Below, one piece after another: positions 1 to 7,245 of a stretch of 64,000 nucleotides of DNA. The translations under genes were made by a program, and so were the position numbers. A model generated the notes under the pieces. The model was not told where the DNA came from. It saw only the letters and a list, made by a program, of their open reading frames with translations, and did not search any database. This stretch comes from Actinomyces trachealis (GTDB lineage: Bacteria > Actinomycetota > Actinomycetes > Actinomycetales > Actinomycetaceae), in the NCBI RefSeq assembly GCF_015711475.1, contig NZ_CP065027.1:1178001-1242000 (forward strand), read 5' to 3'. Each line of letters begins with the position of its first letter. Positions within the stretch are counted from its first letter, which is position 1.

Positions 1-1247
1 CCGAGTACGGTGTGGCTGCTCACTGGAAGTACAAGGCTGACCCCAACGCCAGCGGGCCTACGCCGCTAGGCCGCGCCCCCGGCGACTCCGATAAGGGTGA
101 ACTCGGCTGGCTGCGCCAGTTGGTGGACTGGCAGAAGGAGACCCAGGACCCAGCCGAGTTCTTGGAGTCACTGCGCTTCGAGATGACCGGCACGCAGATC
201 TACGTCTTTACCCCCAAGGGAGACGTTATGGCGCTGCCCTCAGGCTCCACCCCAGTGGACTTCGCCTACGCGGTACACTCGGAGGTCGGCCACCGCACCG
301 TCGGTGCCCGCGTCAACGGTCGCCTGGTGCCACTGGACTCCCATCTGGAGACCGGTGACACCGTGGAGGTCTTCACCTCAAAATCTGTCTCCGCAGCGCC
401 CTCCCGGGACTGGCTGTCCTTCGTGGGCTCACCGCGTGCCCGCAACAGGATCCGGCAGTGGTTCTCCAAGGAGCGCCGTGAGGAGGCTATTGAGGAGGGC
501 AAGTCCCAGATCGCGCGCGCCATGCGCAAGAAGGACTTGCCGATCCAGCGGCTTATGAGCCACGAGAGCCTCATGGACGTAGCCAAGACTCTGGACAAGG
601 GGGACATTGACGGCCTTTACGCCGCTGTGGGTGAGGGGCACATCTCCGCTCAGCATGTGGTGGAGACCCTCGTGGCCTCCATGGGCGGTGAGGCTGGAAC
701 AGAGGAGACCCTGGCTGAGGCGGTCCTGCCAACTAAGGCCGCCTTCAATGCTCGTCAGGTCATGCGTGGCGGGGACAACGGCGTCGTGGTGGAGGGCATG
801 AATGCCGGGGAACTGTATATAAAACTGGCCCGGTGCTGCACTCCCATGCCGGGGGACCCGATCATCGGCTTCATCACCCGTGGCTCGGGTATCTCTGTGC
901 ACCGCACTGACTGCCAGAACGTGGAGCAGCTGCAGGCGGAGCCCGAGCGCATGATTGCCGTGCACTGGGCGGAACACGCCCAGACCGCCTTCCTGGTACA
1001 GATTGAGGTTGAGGCTTTGGACCGGGGCGGTCTGCTAGCTGACATCACCCGCGTGATGGCGGACAACCACGTGAATATGGTCAGTGCCAATATCGGCACC
1101 AGCCGCGACCGTGTGGTCATCGGGCGTTTTGTGGTGGAGCTGGCTGAGCCCAGCCACCTGGACCATACGTTAGCCTCACTGCGCCGGATTGATGGCGTGT
1201 TTGAGGCGCACCGTTCGTCTTCGCCGTCACGCCGCCCACGCTCCTGA
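1..1247 (+). CDS. relA: RelA/SpoT (p)ppGpp synthetase/hydrolase, C-terminal part
   Basis: Makes and degrades the stringent-response alarmone (p)ppGpp. The gene enters from outside the window and reads in frame from base 3, so the hydrolase and synthetase catalytic domains are missing and only about 414 C-terminal residues are seen. The first visible residues, EYGVAAHWKYK, are the hallmark that follows the synthetase domain. Counting from the Met/Val codon at 12, a TGS domain lies at about 61-123, a helical region follows, the conserved Cys motif ARCCTPMPGD with a downstream TDC is at 273-301, and an ACT domain is at about 328-400. These parts sense ribosome-bound uncharged tRNA and regulate the two activities. 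In actinobacteria this is normally the single long bifunctional Rel enzyme. The downstream neighbours (DUF349 gene, hisS) fit the usual gene order. Confidence 0.96.
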   Translation, partial: EYGVAAHWKYKADPNASGPTPLGRAPGDSDKGELGWLRQLVDWQKETQDPAEFLESLRFEMTGTQIYVFTPKGDVMALPSGSTPVDFAYAVHSEVGHRTVGARVNGRLVPLDSHLETGDTVEVFTSKSVSAAPSRDWLSFVGSPRARNRIRQWFSKERREEAIEEGKSQIARAMRKKDLPIQRLMSHESLMDVAKTLDKGDIDGLYAAVGEGHISAQHVVETLVASMGGEAGTEETLAEAVLPTKAAFNARQVMRGGDNGVVVEGMNAGELYIKLARCCTPMPGDPIIGFITRGSGISVHRTDCQNVEQLQAEPERMIAVHWAEHAQTAFLVQIEVEALDRGGLLADITRVMADNHVNMVSANIGTSRDRVVIGRFVVELAEPSHLDHTLASLRRIDGVFEAHRSSSPSRRPRS

Positions 1248-1296
1248 GTTATCCACAGGCCCGTTTTGGTGGTGCTCAAGCTGCCAGCATTGAGGC

Positions 1297-1902
1297 ATGG
1301 ACACCAGACGCCGCCCACAACGCACCCTTGCCGCTCTAGCCTGGTTGGAACGGCGGCCCCTGGAGCCCGCCATGAGCGTCCTGACGTCTGAGGAGCTGGG
1401 GCTGTTGCGCTGCCATGGGTTCGACGAGCAGATCTCTGAGTGGGTCCTGGGCCGGGCGGTGGTGCCCGAGCAGGTGGCGGCACCGGGGCCTCGGGCCCGC
1501 TGTCTGCGCCATGTACTGCCCGCTGGGGCATCAGTCTACGGCGCCAGCGCCTTATGGGTGCACACGGGGCTGCGGCCCCCTGAGGTCCTTGAGGCGATCC
1601 GGCCTGGGCACACGGGCCGCGCTGCCCGGCTGCTTATGCATCAGGGACGGCTGCCTGCCTCGGATGTGGTGATGGTTGGGGGAGTGCCCTGCTGCACTCT
1701 AGCGCGCGCAGCCGTGGATGTGGCGCGTCTGGCGCCACCGCTGCTTGCGGTGGAGGCTTTGCTGGCGGCGCGGCGTGCGGGCATTGAGCCGGTGGAGCTG
1801 CAAAACTGTGTCTCCCACTGCGTGGGGGCGCAGGTGCGCGGCCGGGACCGGGTGGAACGCTTGATCCGCAGCCTCTATGGGGAGCCGTGGGGCAGACCCT
1901 AA
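1297..1902 (+). CDS. AbiEi-antitoxin-like protein without nuclease domain
   Basis: A 201-residue protein of unknown function. The middle part (GASVYGASALWVHTG) and the later TLARAAVDVARLAP followed by an Ala-rich helix resemble the N-terminal region of actinobacterial proteins annotated as type IV toxin-antitoxin AbiEi-family, which often carry a C-terminal DUF559 nuclease domain. Here the protein stops after the helical part and no nuclease-like region is present. No AbiEii-like nucleotidyltransferase partner lies next to it. The start at 1297 follows a non-coding stretch of about 50 bases after relA. Five cysteines in the mature part are unusual for the group. It could be a stand-alone DNA-binding protein or a remnant; the family call is from pattern memory only. 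Confidence 0.6.
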   Translation: MDTRRRPQRTLAALAWLERRPLEPAMSVLTSEELGLLRCHGFDEQISEWVLGRAVVPEQVAAPGPRARCLRHVLPAGASVYGASALWVHTGLRPPEVLEAIRPGHTGRAARLLMHQGRLPASDVVMVGGVPCCTLARAAVDVARLAPPLLAVEALLAARRAGIEPVELQNCVSHCVGAQVRGRDRVERLIRSLYGEPWGRP

Positions 1903-1926
1903 GCGGGCCTCTGGCGCCGTAAGCAG

Positions 1927-1959
1927 ACCGCACCGCCACCCAAGTGGGTGCGGTGCGGT
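1927..1959. terminator. Hairpin terminator between convergent genes
   Basis: A GC-rich inverted repeat with arms 1927-1941 and 1946-1959, a 4-base loop (aagt) and one bulged base. It lies between the end of the AbiEi-like gene at 1902 and the end of the minus-strand DUF349 gene at 2016, so it can serve both. There is no long T-run, as is common in GC-rich actinobacteria. Confidence 0.7.
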
Positions 1960-2015
1960 TGGTGCTTGGCGGTGTTGGGCAGTCTAGCTAGGCGGAGCCA
2001 CCTGGGTGCCGGGTG

Positions 2016-3692
2016 TCAGGCGCGGGCAGACTGACGGACCTGCTCCAACCAAGCGCGACGCGCAGTTAGAGCAGCCTCAGCCTCAGCGACCTTCTTGGCG
2101 TTACCGGCAGCCTGCGCGGCAGCCAGGTCCTTTTCCAGCTCAGCGATCGATTCTTCGAGCTGGCCGGCCAGGCCTTCGGCACGAGCCTTGGTCTCGGGGT
2201 CGGTGCGGCGCCACTCGGCGTTTTCTGCCTCGCGGATCGCGTCCTCGACGGCGCGCATGCGGCCCTCGATGCGACGCATGGCGGCGCGTGGCACGCGGCC
2301 AGCCTCTTCCCAGGCGTCCTGGATGGGGCGCATGGCCTTCTTAGCCGCTTTGATGTCCTTGATGGGCAGCAGGGCCTCGGCCTTGGCGACTAGAGCCTCC
2401 TTGACCTTCAGGTTTTCTGCGAACTCAGCGTCAGTGGCCTCGTCCTTGGCACGACGGGCGTCAAAGAAAACCTGCTGGGCGGCGCGGAAGCGGGTCCAAA
2501 GGGCGTCGTCCTCCTTGCGGGAGGCGCGGCCGGCCTTCTTCCACTCCTCCATGAGGGCGCGGTACTTGGCGGAGGTGTTGCCCCAGTCGGTCGAGGAGGA
2601 GAGCTCTTCGGCCCGGCGGATCAGGGCCTCCTTGGTGGCCTTCACCTGGGACTGTTTGGAGTCCAGTTCGGAGAAGAACTGGCGGCGGTGGCGGTCAAAG
2701 GTGGTGCGGGCATGGGAGAACCGCTTCCACAGGTCGTCCTCAGTGGGGCGGTCCAGGCGTGGCCCACGGCGCTGCGCCTCCTTCCACTTCTCCAACAGGT
2801 CACGCAGTTCTGCGCCGGAGGTCTTCCACTGGGTGCGGGCAGGGTCCTGCTCGCTGATGGCCTCAGCCCGTTCCACGATGGCGGTGCGGTCCTTGAGGGC
2901 CTGCTCTTTGGCGGCGGCGCGCTCTGCCGCGACCGCCTCGCGGCGCTCTGCGGCGACGGTCCGCAGGGCAGCGAAGCGGGCGCGCAGGCCGTCCAGGTCG
3001 CCGACGGCGGCGGGGGAAACCAGTGACTCCTCCAGGGACTTCACGGTGGAGTCGATTTCCCGCACGGAAAGCTGCGGCAGGCGCGTGGCAAAAAGGTCGA
3101 TCGTGGCTTTGAGGTCCAGGAAGCGGCGGACGTAGAAAGCTAGGGCCTCAGCCACGGGGGCGTCTGGGAACTGGCCGACCTCGCGTTCCTCGCCGTTGTC
3201 CTGCACATAGACCTTTCCCTCGCCGTCCACGCGGCCCCACTTGGCGGCGTCCATGGCCTCCTCGGGGTCGATGGCGGGCTCCACCGGGGTGGGCACGGCG
3301 GTGGGACTCGGAACCGGAGCAGGTTCCTCCGTCTTGGTGTTGTCCACTGTAGTCTCCGCAGCTTTGGCCTCCGGCTCGGGGGAGAGGTCCTCTGTAGGTT
3401 CGGTGGTCTTGTTCTCGTCTGCCATGGCGGGAGTGTCGGGAGTCTCCTGGGCGGGGGTGGCGTCAGCCGCAGGGGCGGAAGAAGCGGATTTCGCGGAGCT
3501 GGTCGAGGGAGTGGATAGCGAAGACCGCGCCGACTTCGCGCGTGTTGGAACTGGGGCTGCAACTTCGGTGCCGGGGGCTTCGGTGTGTGCTGGGGTGGCC
3601 TGGGGCTCGGCCTCAGTGGTGGTGTTAGTGGTGTTGGCCTCGTCCTCGTTGAGGATGGTGGGCTCAGTGGGGTGCTGCGACTGCTCAGACAC
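2016..3692 (-). CDS. DUF349 domain-containing protein
   Basis: A 558-residue cytoplasmic protein with no signal peptide. Residues 1 to about 155 are low-complexity and rich in Thr, Pro, Ala and Glu. The rest is strongly helical and charged, with several DUF349-type repeats recognisable by the pattern W-x-x-A-x-x-x-R/K-x-L-x-x-x-W-K-x-A-x-R (about 265-480), and ends in an Ala/Glu coiled coil. DUF349 proteins are commonly found beside relA and hisS in actinobacteria, as here, but their role is not settled. The start at 3692 is preceded on the minus strand by an AAGGAG ribosome-binding site, six bases before the ATG. Confidence 0.9.
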   Translation of the reverse strand: MSEQSQHPTEPTILNEDEANTTNTTTEAEPQATPAHTEAPGTEVAAPVPTRAKSARSSLSTPSTSSAKSASSAPAADATPAQETPDTPAMADENKTTEPTEDLSPEPEAKAAETTVDNTKTEEPAPVPSPTAVPTPVEPAIDPEEAMDAAKWGRVDGEGKVYVQDNGEEREVGQFPDAPVAEALAFYVRRFLDLKATIDLFATRLPQLSVREIDSTVKSLEESLVSPAAVGDLDGLRARFAALRTVAAERREAVAAERAAAKEQALKDRTAIVERAEAISEQDPARTQWKTSGAELRDLLEKWKEAQRRGPRLDRPTEDDLWKRFSHARTTFDRHRRQFFSELDSKQSQVKATKEALIRRAEELSSSTDWGNTSAKYRALMEEWKKAGRASRKEDDALWTRFRAAQQVFFDARRAKDEATDAEFAENLKVKEALVAKAEALLPIKDIKAAKKAMRPIQDAWEEAGRVPRAAMRRIEGRMRAVEDAIREAENAEWRRTDPETKARAEGLAGQLEESIAELEKDLAAAQAAGNAKKVAEAEAALTARRAWLEQVRQSARA

Positions 3693-3778
3693 GATGTGCT
3701 CCTTTAGGACTGACGGGGTAGGCGTGCTGGAGCCACGCCGTTCCGTTCGCGCCCGGTGTGGTGCCGGGTGGTGGTTAG

Positions 3779-3796
3779 CCGTCGTGACAACGACGG
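3779..3796. promoter_or_regulatory. Small inverted repeat upstream of the DUF349 gene
   Basis: Perfect 7-bp arms (ccgtcgt at 3779-3785, acgacgg at 3790-3796) with loop gaca, in the 247-base gap 3693-3939 between the start of the DUF349 gene and the end of the methyltransferase gene, both on the minus strand. It could be a terminator for the methyltransferase gene or an operator for the DUF349 gene. Nothing else in this gap stands out. Confidence 0.4.
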
Positions 3797-3939
3797 TGCC
3801 CTAGAGCCTACCCGCAACCGCACGAGGAGGGGACTGCCGGAACTGCCAGGATCCGCTAAACCTTTTGTACCGTGATGTGGGTGAGCTATGGGGAGCAGCT
3901 AGGGAGACTTGCTGATGGCCTGGAGTGGGAGAGTGTGTC

Positions 3940-4614
3940 TCAGTCAGTGGCGATGACTCGCAGCCAGTGCTTGGTCTTGTGGCGTTCGGCAGTGACTCGG
4001 CGGAAGCCGAGGCGCTGGCATACGGCGATCAGCTCGTCTGCGTCTGGGACGCGGTATGTGGGGGTCTTGCCCTTGTGCTCTGCGTCAGCCTGGGAGGCTA
4101 ACTCGTTGACGATTACTAGACGTCCGCCTTTGCGCAGGACTCGTCTGGTCTCGCGCAGACCTGTGGCCAGGTCCGGCCAGCGCGTGACTGCGTTGAGCGC
4201 GGTGACTACGTCAAAGTCTCTTGAGCGGAACGGGAGCATACCGATGGTGGCGGTGTAGACCCGGAGACGGCCTGACTCCACTGCGGCCCGGTTGAGCCTG
4301 CGGACTGTGTTGGCGGCTTCGGCGCTGCAGTCCACGGCTGTTACCTGCCCCTCAGTGAGGCGCATGATGGGGCGGAGTAGTCCACTACTTTGGTAGCCGA
4401 GGTTGAGCACACGGTCATTTTGTCCGATCACGGCGGCGTCGAGCGTCCACCGTTGGAGCTTGGTGTGGCCTATGCGGAGGGTAGGCAGCGTGAAGTTCCA
4501 GTCGTGGCCGCGGCGAGTGAGTTCGAGGCCCGCGGTGGATGACATCGCAATGCTCATGTCGCAATCGTGATCTGAGTCATCTCCTAGAACCATACGTGTT
4601 AGCGCATAGCGCAT
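3940..4614 (-). CDS. Class I SAM-dependent methyltransferase, atypical motif I
   Basis: A 224-residue Rossmann-fold methyltransferase of the Methyltransf_11/25 type; the substrate is unknown. Motif I reads VLNLGYQSSG at about 69-78, where families usually show V-L-D-x-G-x-G-x-G. The acidic motif VTAVDCS follows at 91-97, then a motif II-like region ending FDVVTALNAVTRW, and LRKGGRLVIVNE, typical of post-motif III. The start is uncertain: the Met at residue 20 (base 4557) begins a more family-like N-terminus. The gene stands alone on the minus strand with a palindrome just upstream, so it may have its own regulator. Confidence 0.82.
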   Translation of the reverse strand: MRYALTRMVLGDDSDHDCDMSIAMSSTAGLELTRRGHDWNFTLPTLRIGHTKLQRWTLDAAVIGQNDRVLNLGYQSSGLLRPIMRLTEGQVTAVDCSAEAANTVRRLNRAAVESGRLRVYTATIGMLPFRSRDFDVVTALNAVTRWPDLATGLRETRRVLRKGGRLVIVNELASQADAEHKGKTPTYRVPDADELIAVCQRLGFRRVTAERHKTKHWLRVIATD

Positions 4615-4627
4615 ATCCTGTTATGAG

Positions 4628-4643
4628 ACCGTTATCAAACGGT
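4628..4643. promoter_or_regulatory. Palindrome upstream of the methyltransferase gene
   Basis: accgtt (4628-4633), spacer atca, aacggt (4638-4643): a perfect 6-bp inverted repeat 14 bases before the methyltransferase start. Just beyond it the 8-mer ccgtcatg occurs twice (4649-4656 and 4660-4667). The position fits a repressor or activator site, but no cognate regulator gene is adjacent. Confidence 0.4.
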
Positions 4644-4821
4644 TGATGCCGTCATGACTCCGTCATGGTGCCGGTTCCCAGGGGTGGTACCTTCGCAGCG
4701 GTGCAGGCTCACAGCGTGAGTACAGTCTCCGTGTCCTCGGTGGTGCGGCGCAGTAGCCACGGGGATGGGTGGTGGAGATCCTCAGTCTCCTAGAGCCGGG
4801 CGGCGCCGGTAGGCTGTGCTC

Positions 4822-5658
4822 ATGATCCTTGAGCGCACGGTTGCTGCTGTCTTTGGAGCCAACTGCTACGTCCTGGCCGCCGGGCTGGGTAAGTCTGCCG
4901 TGGTGGTGGACCCTGGCGCGGGTGCCGCGCGTGGCGCTCTGGCGCTTCTGCGCTCCAATGACCTGACGCTTGGTTCCGTGCTGCTTACCCATGGGCACGC
5001 CGACCATGTGTGGGATGCTCAGCGTCTTATCGATGCTGCTGTGGCGGATAGGCGCATTGCTGGTGGTGCTATAAGTGTGCCGGTCTATATCCCTGAGCCG
5101 GACCTGTACCGCTTGGAGGACCCAGATGGCACAACCGGCATCCGTGCTTCCGGTATGGGGTTCGCGGACCTGGCTGGCAGTCAGTGGGCTCGGCCAGAGG
5201 ATGTGCGCCCTTTCCCTGCTGAGGGCTTTGGGCAAGCGGTGGAGTTGGCGGAGGGTGTGGCCCTGCAGGCTGTCCCAGCACCGGGCCACTCTGAGGGGTC
5301 GACCGTGTTCTTCTTCAACGCGCACCTGGGGGACAACCAGCTGTTGTGGGAGGCGGAGGTGTTGGATGACCCGGCCAGCATCCCCGAGCAGGATTATCTG
5401 GTGGCGTTGACTGGTGACGTGATCTTCAAGGGTTCGGTGGGGCGTACTGACCTGCCTGGCGGTGATCAGTACCAGATGTGGGCCACGTTGCGGTTGTTGG
5501 CTAGCGTGGTTAGCCCAGACACGGTACTGCTGCCTGGCCATGGGGCTGTGACCACCATGGAGCATGAGCACCACGGAAACCCGTACCTGGCCGAAGCTAA
5601 AGTGCGCGGCGGCGAGGGTGGAGCGGTAGCGCAGCCCGGGGCGGGCACGGCGCACTGA
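4822..5658 (+). CDS. Metallo-beta-lactamase-fold hydrolase (glyoxalase II-like)
   Basis: A 278-residue cytoplasmic MBL-fold hydrolase, of the glyoxalase II-like group that commonly precedes hisS in actinobacteria. The metal-binding motif THGHADH is at about 56-62. A further His in the region PAPGHSEGSTVF, an Asp in LTGDVIFKGSVGR and the late His in LPGHGAVTTMEHEHHGNPY complete a two-metal site of the glyoxalase II pattern. I start at the ATG at 4822; a GTG two codons upstream (4816) is an alternative. The last 15 codons and the stop lie inside the first copy of a 49-bp tandem repeat, so the C-terminal tail after KVRGG is repeat-derived and differs from what the family would need. The physiological substrate is unknown. 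Confidence 0.9.
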   Translation: MILERTVAAVFGANCYVLAAGLGKSAVVVDPGAGAARGALALLRSNDLTLGSVLLTHGHADHVWDAQRLIDAAVADRRIAGGAISVPVYIPEPDLYRLEDPDGTTGIRASGMGFADLAGSQWARPEDVRPFPAEGFGQAVELAEGVALQAVPAPGHSEGSTVFFFNAHLGDNQLLWEAEVLDDPASIPEQDYLVALTGDVIFKGSVGRTDLPGGDQYQMWATLRLLASVVSPDTVLLPGHGAVTTMEHEHHGNPYLAEAKVRGGEGGAVAQPGAGTAH

Positions 5659-5741
5659 ACCGGAGGGTGGAGCGGTAGCGCAGCCCGGGGCGGGCACGGC
5701 GCACTGAACCGGAGGGTGGAGCGGTAGCGCAGCCCGGGGCG
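5614..5741. repeat. 49-bp tandem repeat, about 2.6 copies
   Basis: Copies begin at 5614, 5663 and 5712 with the shared start gagggtggagcggtagcgca. The first two are complete 49-mers and the third breaks off after about 30 bases at 5741. Copy 1 contains the end and TGA stop of the MBL-hydrolase gene; copies 2 and 3 fill most of the gap to hisS. Each copy carries gcccggggcgggc, which can fold on itself, so the array may also act in transcription termination. Confidence 0.95.
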
Positions 5742-5803
5742 TGGCCTTTGGCACGTGTATATGCCTGTGCCTACGGGGGAATTGGCCGCAGTGACGTGAC
5801 AGA

Positions 5804-7201
5804 ATGCGTTCCATGGCACAGGCACGTATGGCTCAGTCTTCGCTTTCCGGCTTTCCCGAGTGGCTACCTGCAGGCCGCATTGTGGAGCAACACCTGATCG
5901 ACGTCCTGCGTCACACGTTTGAGTTGCACGGTTTCTGCGGCGTCGAGACCCGCGCCGTAGAGCCCCTGAGCCAGCTCACCAAGAAGGGGGAGACCTCTAA
6001 GGAGGTCTATCTGCTTTCCCGTCTGCAGGCCGACCCGAACGAGCCCGCAGAGACCATCCCTTCCAAGCAGCTGGGTTTGCACTTTGACCTGACGGTGCCT
6101 TTCACCCGTTACGTCGTCGACAACGCTGGTACCCTGCACTTCCCCTTCAAGCGCTACCAGATCCAGAAGGTGTGGCGGGGCGAGCGCCCCCAGGAAGGCC
6201 GCTTCCGCGAGTTCTACCAGGTGGATATCGACGTCGTTGGTGACGGTGCCTTGCCCTTCCACTACGACGTGGAGACGCCCCTGATTATGCATGAGGCCCT
6301 CTCCGTCCTGCCGATTCCGCGCATCATCATCCACGTTTCTAACCGCAAGGTCGCCCAGGGCTTCTACCAGGCGGTAGGCATCGGTGACGACCAACTCGCC
6401 GAGGTGCTGCGCGTGGTGGACAAGCTGGACAAGATCGGCCCTGAGGCTGTCACCGTCGAACTCACCGGCACGGTCGGCACCACCCCGGAGCAGGCCGCAG
6501 CAGCTTTGCGCCTAGCCACCATCCAGGGTGCCGACCCGCAGGCAGTGCGCGATGCCGTCATTACTGCCCTGGCTGGTGCCGAGCCCACCGAGCTATTGGC
6601 CACAGGCCTGGATGAACTCACTGAACTGCTCACCACCGCAGCCCGTCGGCGACCGGGCGCAGTGATCGCTGACCTTAAGATCGCGCGCGGTCTGGACTAC
6701 TACACCGGCACCGTCTATGAGTCCTTTATGGAGGGCGCCGAGGACCTCGGCTCGGTCTGCTCCGGTGGCCGCTACGACAACCTGGCCACGAACGGCAAGC
6801 GCACCTTCCCGGGCGTGGGCATCTCCATTGGCCTGTCTCGTCTGCTGTCCCGCGTTATCGCCGACGGCGCTGTGGAGGTCACCCGCAGCGTGCCTACCGC
6901 CGTGCTCGTGGCCGTCACGGACGAGGTGCACCGCCCCCAGTCCGACGCCGTGGCCGACACCTTGCGTGCCCGGGGGATCAGTGCCGACACCGCCCCCACC
7001 GCCGCCAAGTTCGGCAAGCAGATCAAGTTCGCCGACAAGCGGGGCATCCCCTTCGTCTGGTTCCCTGGCGCTGTGGGGCAGGCGGATTCGGTAAAGGACA
7101 TCCGCTCCGGGGAGCAGGTGGACGCTGACGCCGCCACCTGGACCCCCGCTGACCCTGCGGATCTGACTCCCCAGCTGCGCGCCACCGCGCCTACTTCCTG
7201 A
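5804..7201 (+). CDS. hisS: Histidyl-tRNA synthetase
   Basis: Charges tRNA-His with histidine in the cytoplasm. The 465-residue class II synthetase shows motif 2 (RGERPQEGRFREFYQVD), the histidine-specific motif GLDYYTGTVYE, motif 3 near GVGISIGLSRL, and a C-terminal anticodon-binding domain from about residue 360. Possible Met starts are at 5804, 5813 and 5828, none with a clear ribosome-binding site. The conserved part begins at SGFPEWLP, so 5828 is also plausible. It lies downstream of the MBL hydrolase and upstream of the GTPase pair. Confidence 0.96.
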   Translation: MRSMAQARMAQSSLSGFPEWLPAGRIVEQHLIDVLRHTFELHGFCGVETRAVEPLSQLTKKGETSKEVYLLSRLQADPNEPAETIPSKQLGLHFDLTVPFTRYVVDNAGTLHFPFKRYQIQKVWRGERPQEGRFREFYQVDIDVVGDGALPFHYDVETPLIMHEALSVLPIPRIIIHVSNRKVAQGFYQAVGIGDDQLAEVLRVVDKLDKIGPEAVTVELTGTVGTTPEQAAAALRLATIQGADPQAVRDAVITALAGAEPTELLATGLDELTELLTTAARRRPGAVIADLKIARGLDYYTGTVYESFMEGAEDLGSVCSGGRYDNLATNGKRTFPGVGISIGLSRLLSRVIADGAVEVTRSVPTAVLVAVTDEVHRPQSDAVADTLRARGISADTAPTAAKFGKQIKFADKRGIPFVWFPGAVGQADSVKDIRSGEQVDADAATWTPADPADLTPQLRATAPTS

Positions 7202-7230
7202 GCAGTAACTGTCTGAGCAATAACTGTCTG
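7201..7230. repeat. 15-bp tandem repeat between hisS and the GTPase genes
   Basis: Two adjacent 15-mers, agcagtaactgtctg and agcaataactgtctg, differ at one base and fill the gap right after the hisS stop. A gtaacggag sequence follows and contains the ribosome-binding site for the next gene. Confidence 0.85.
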
Positions 7231-7245
7231 AGTAACGGAGAAGAC

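Noticed and set aside
12..1247. Frameshift or truncation of relA inside the window
   Set aside because: The frame is intact; the missing N-terminus is simply outside the window.
5614..5741. Possible CRISPR array
   Set aside because: The copies are directly adjacent with no spacers between them.
5614..5741. Possible tRNA or tRNA-like sequence
   Set aside because: The ggtagcgcag stretch recalls a D-arm, but no acceptor stem, anticodon arm or T-arm can be drawn around it.
4663..5814. Long minus-strand open frame opposite the MBL hydrolase
   Set aside because: It is antisense to a gene with clear MBL motifs, has no domain pattern, and its composition (Arg/Pro/His) is typical of reversed GC-rich codons.
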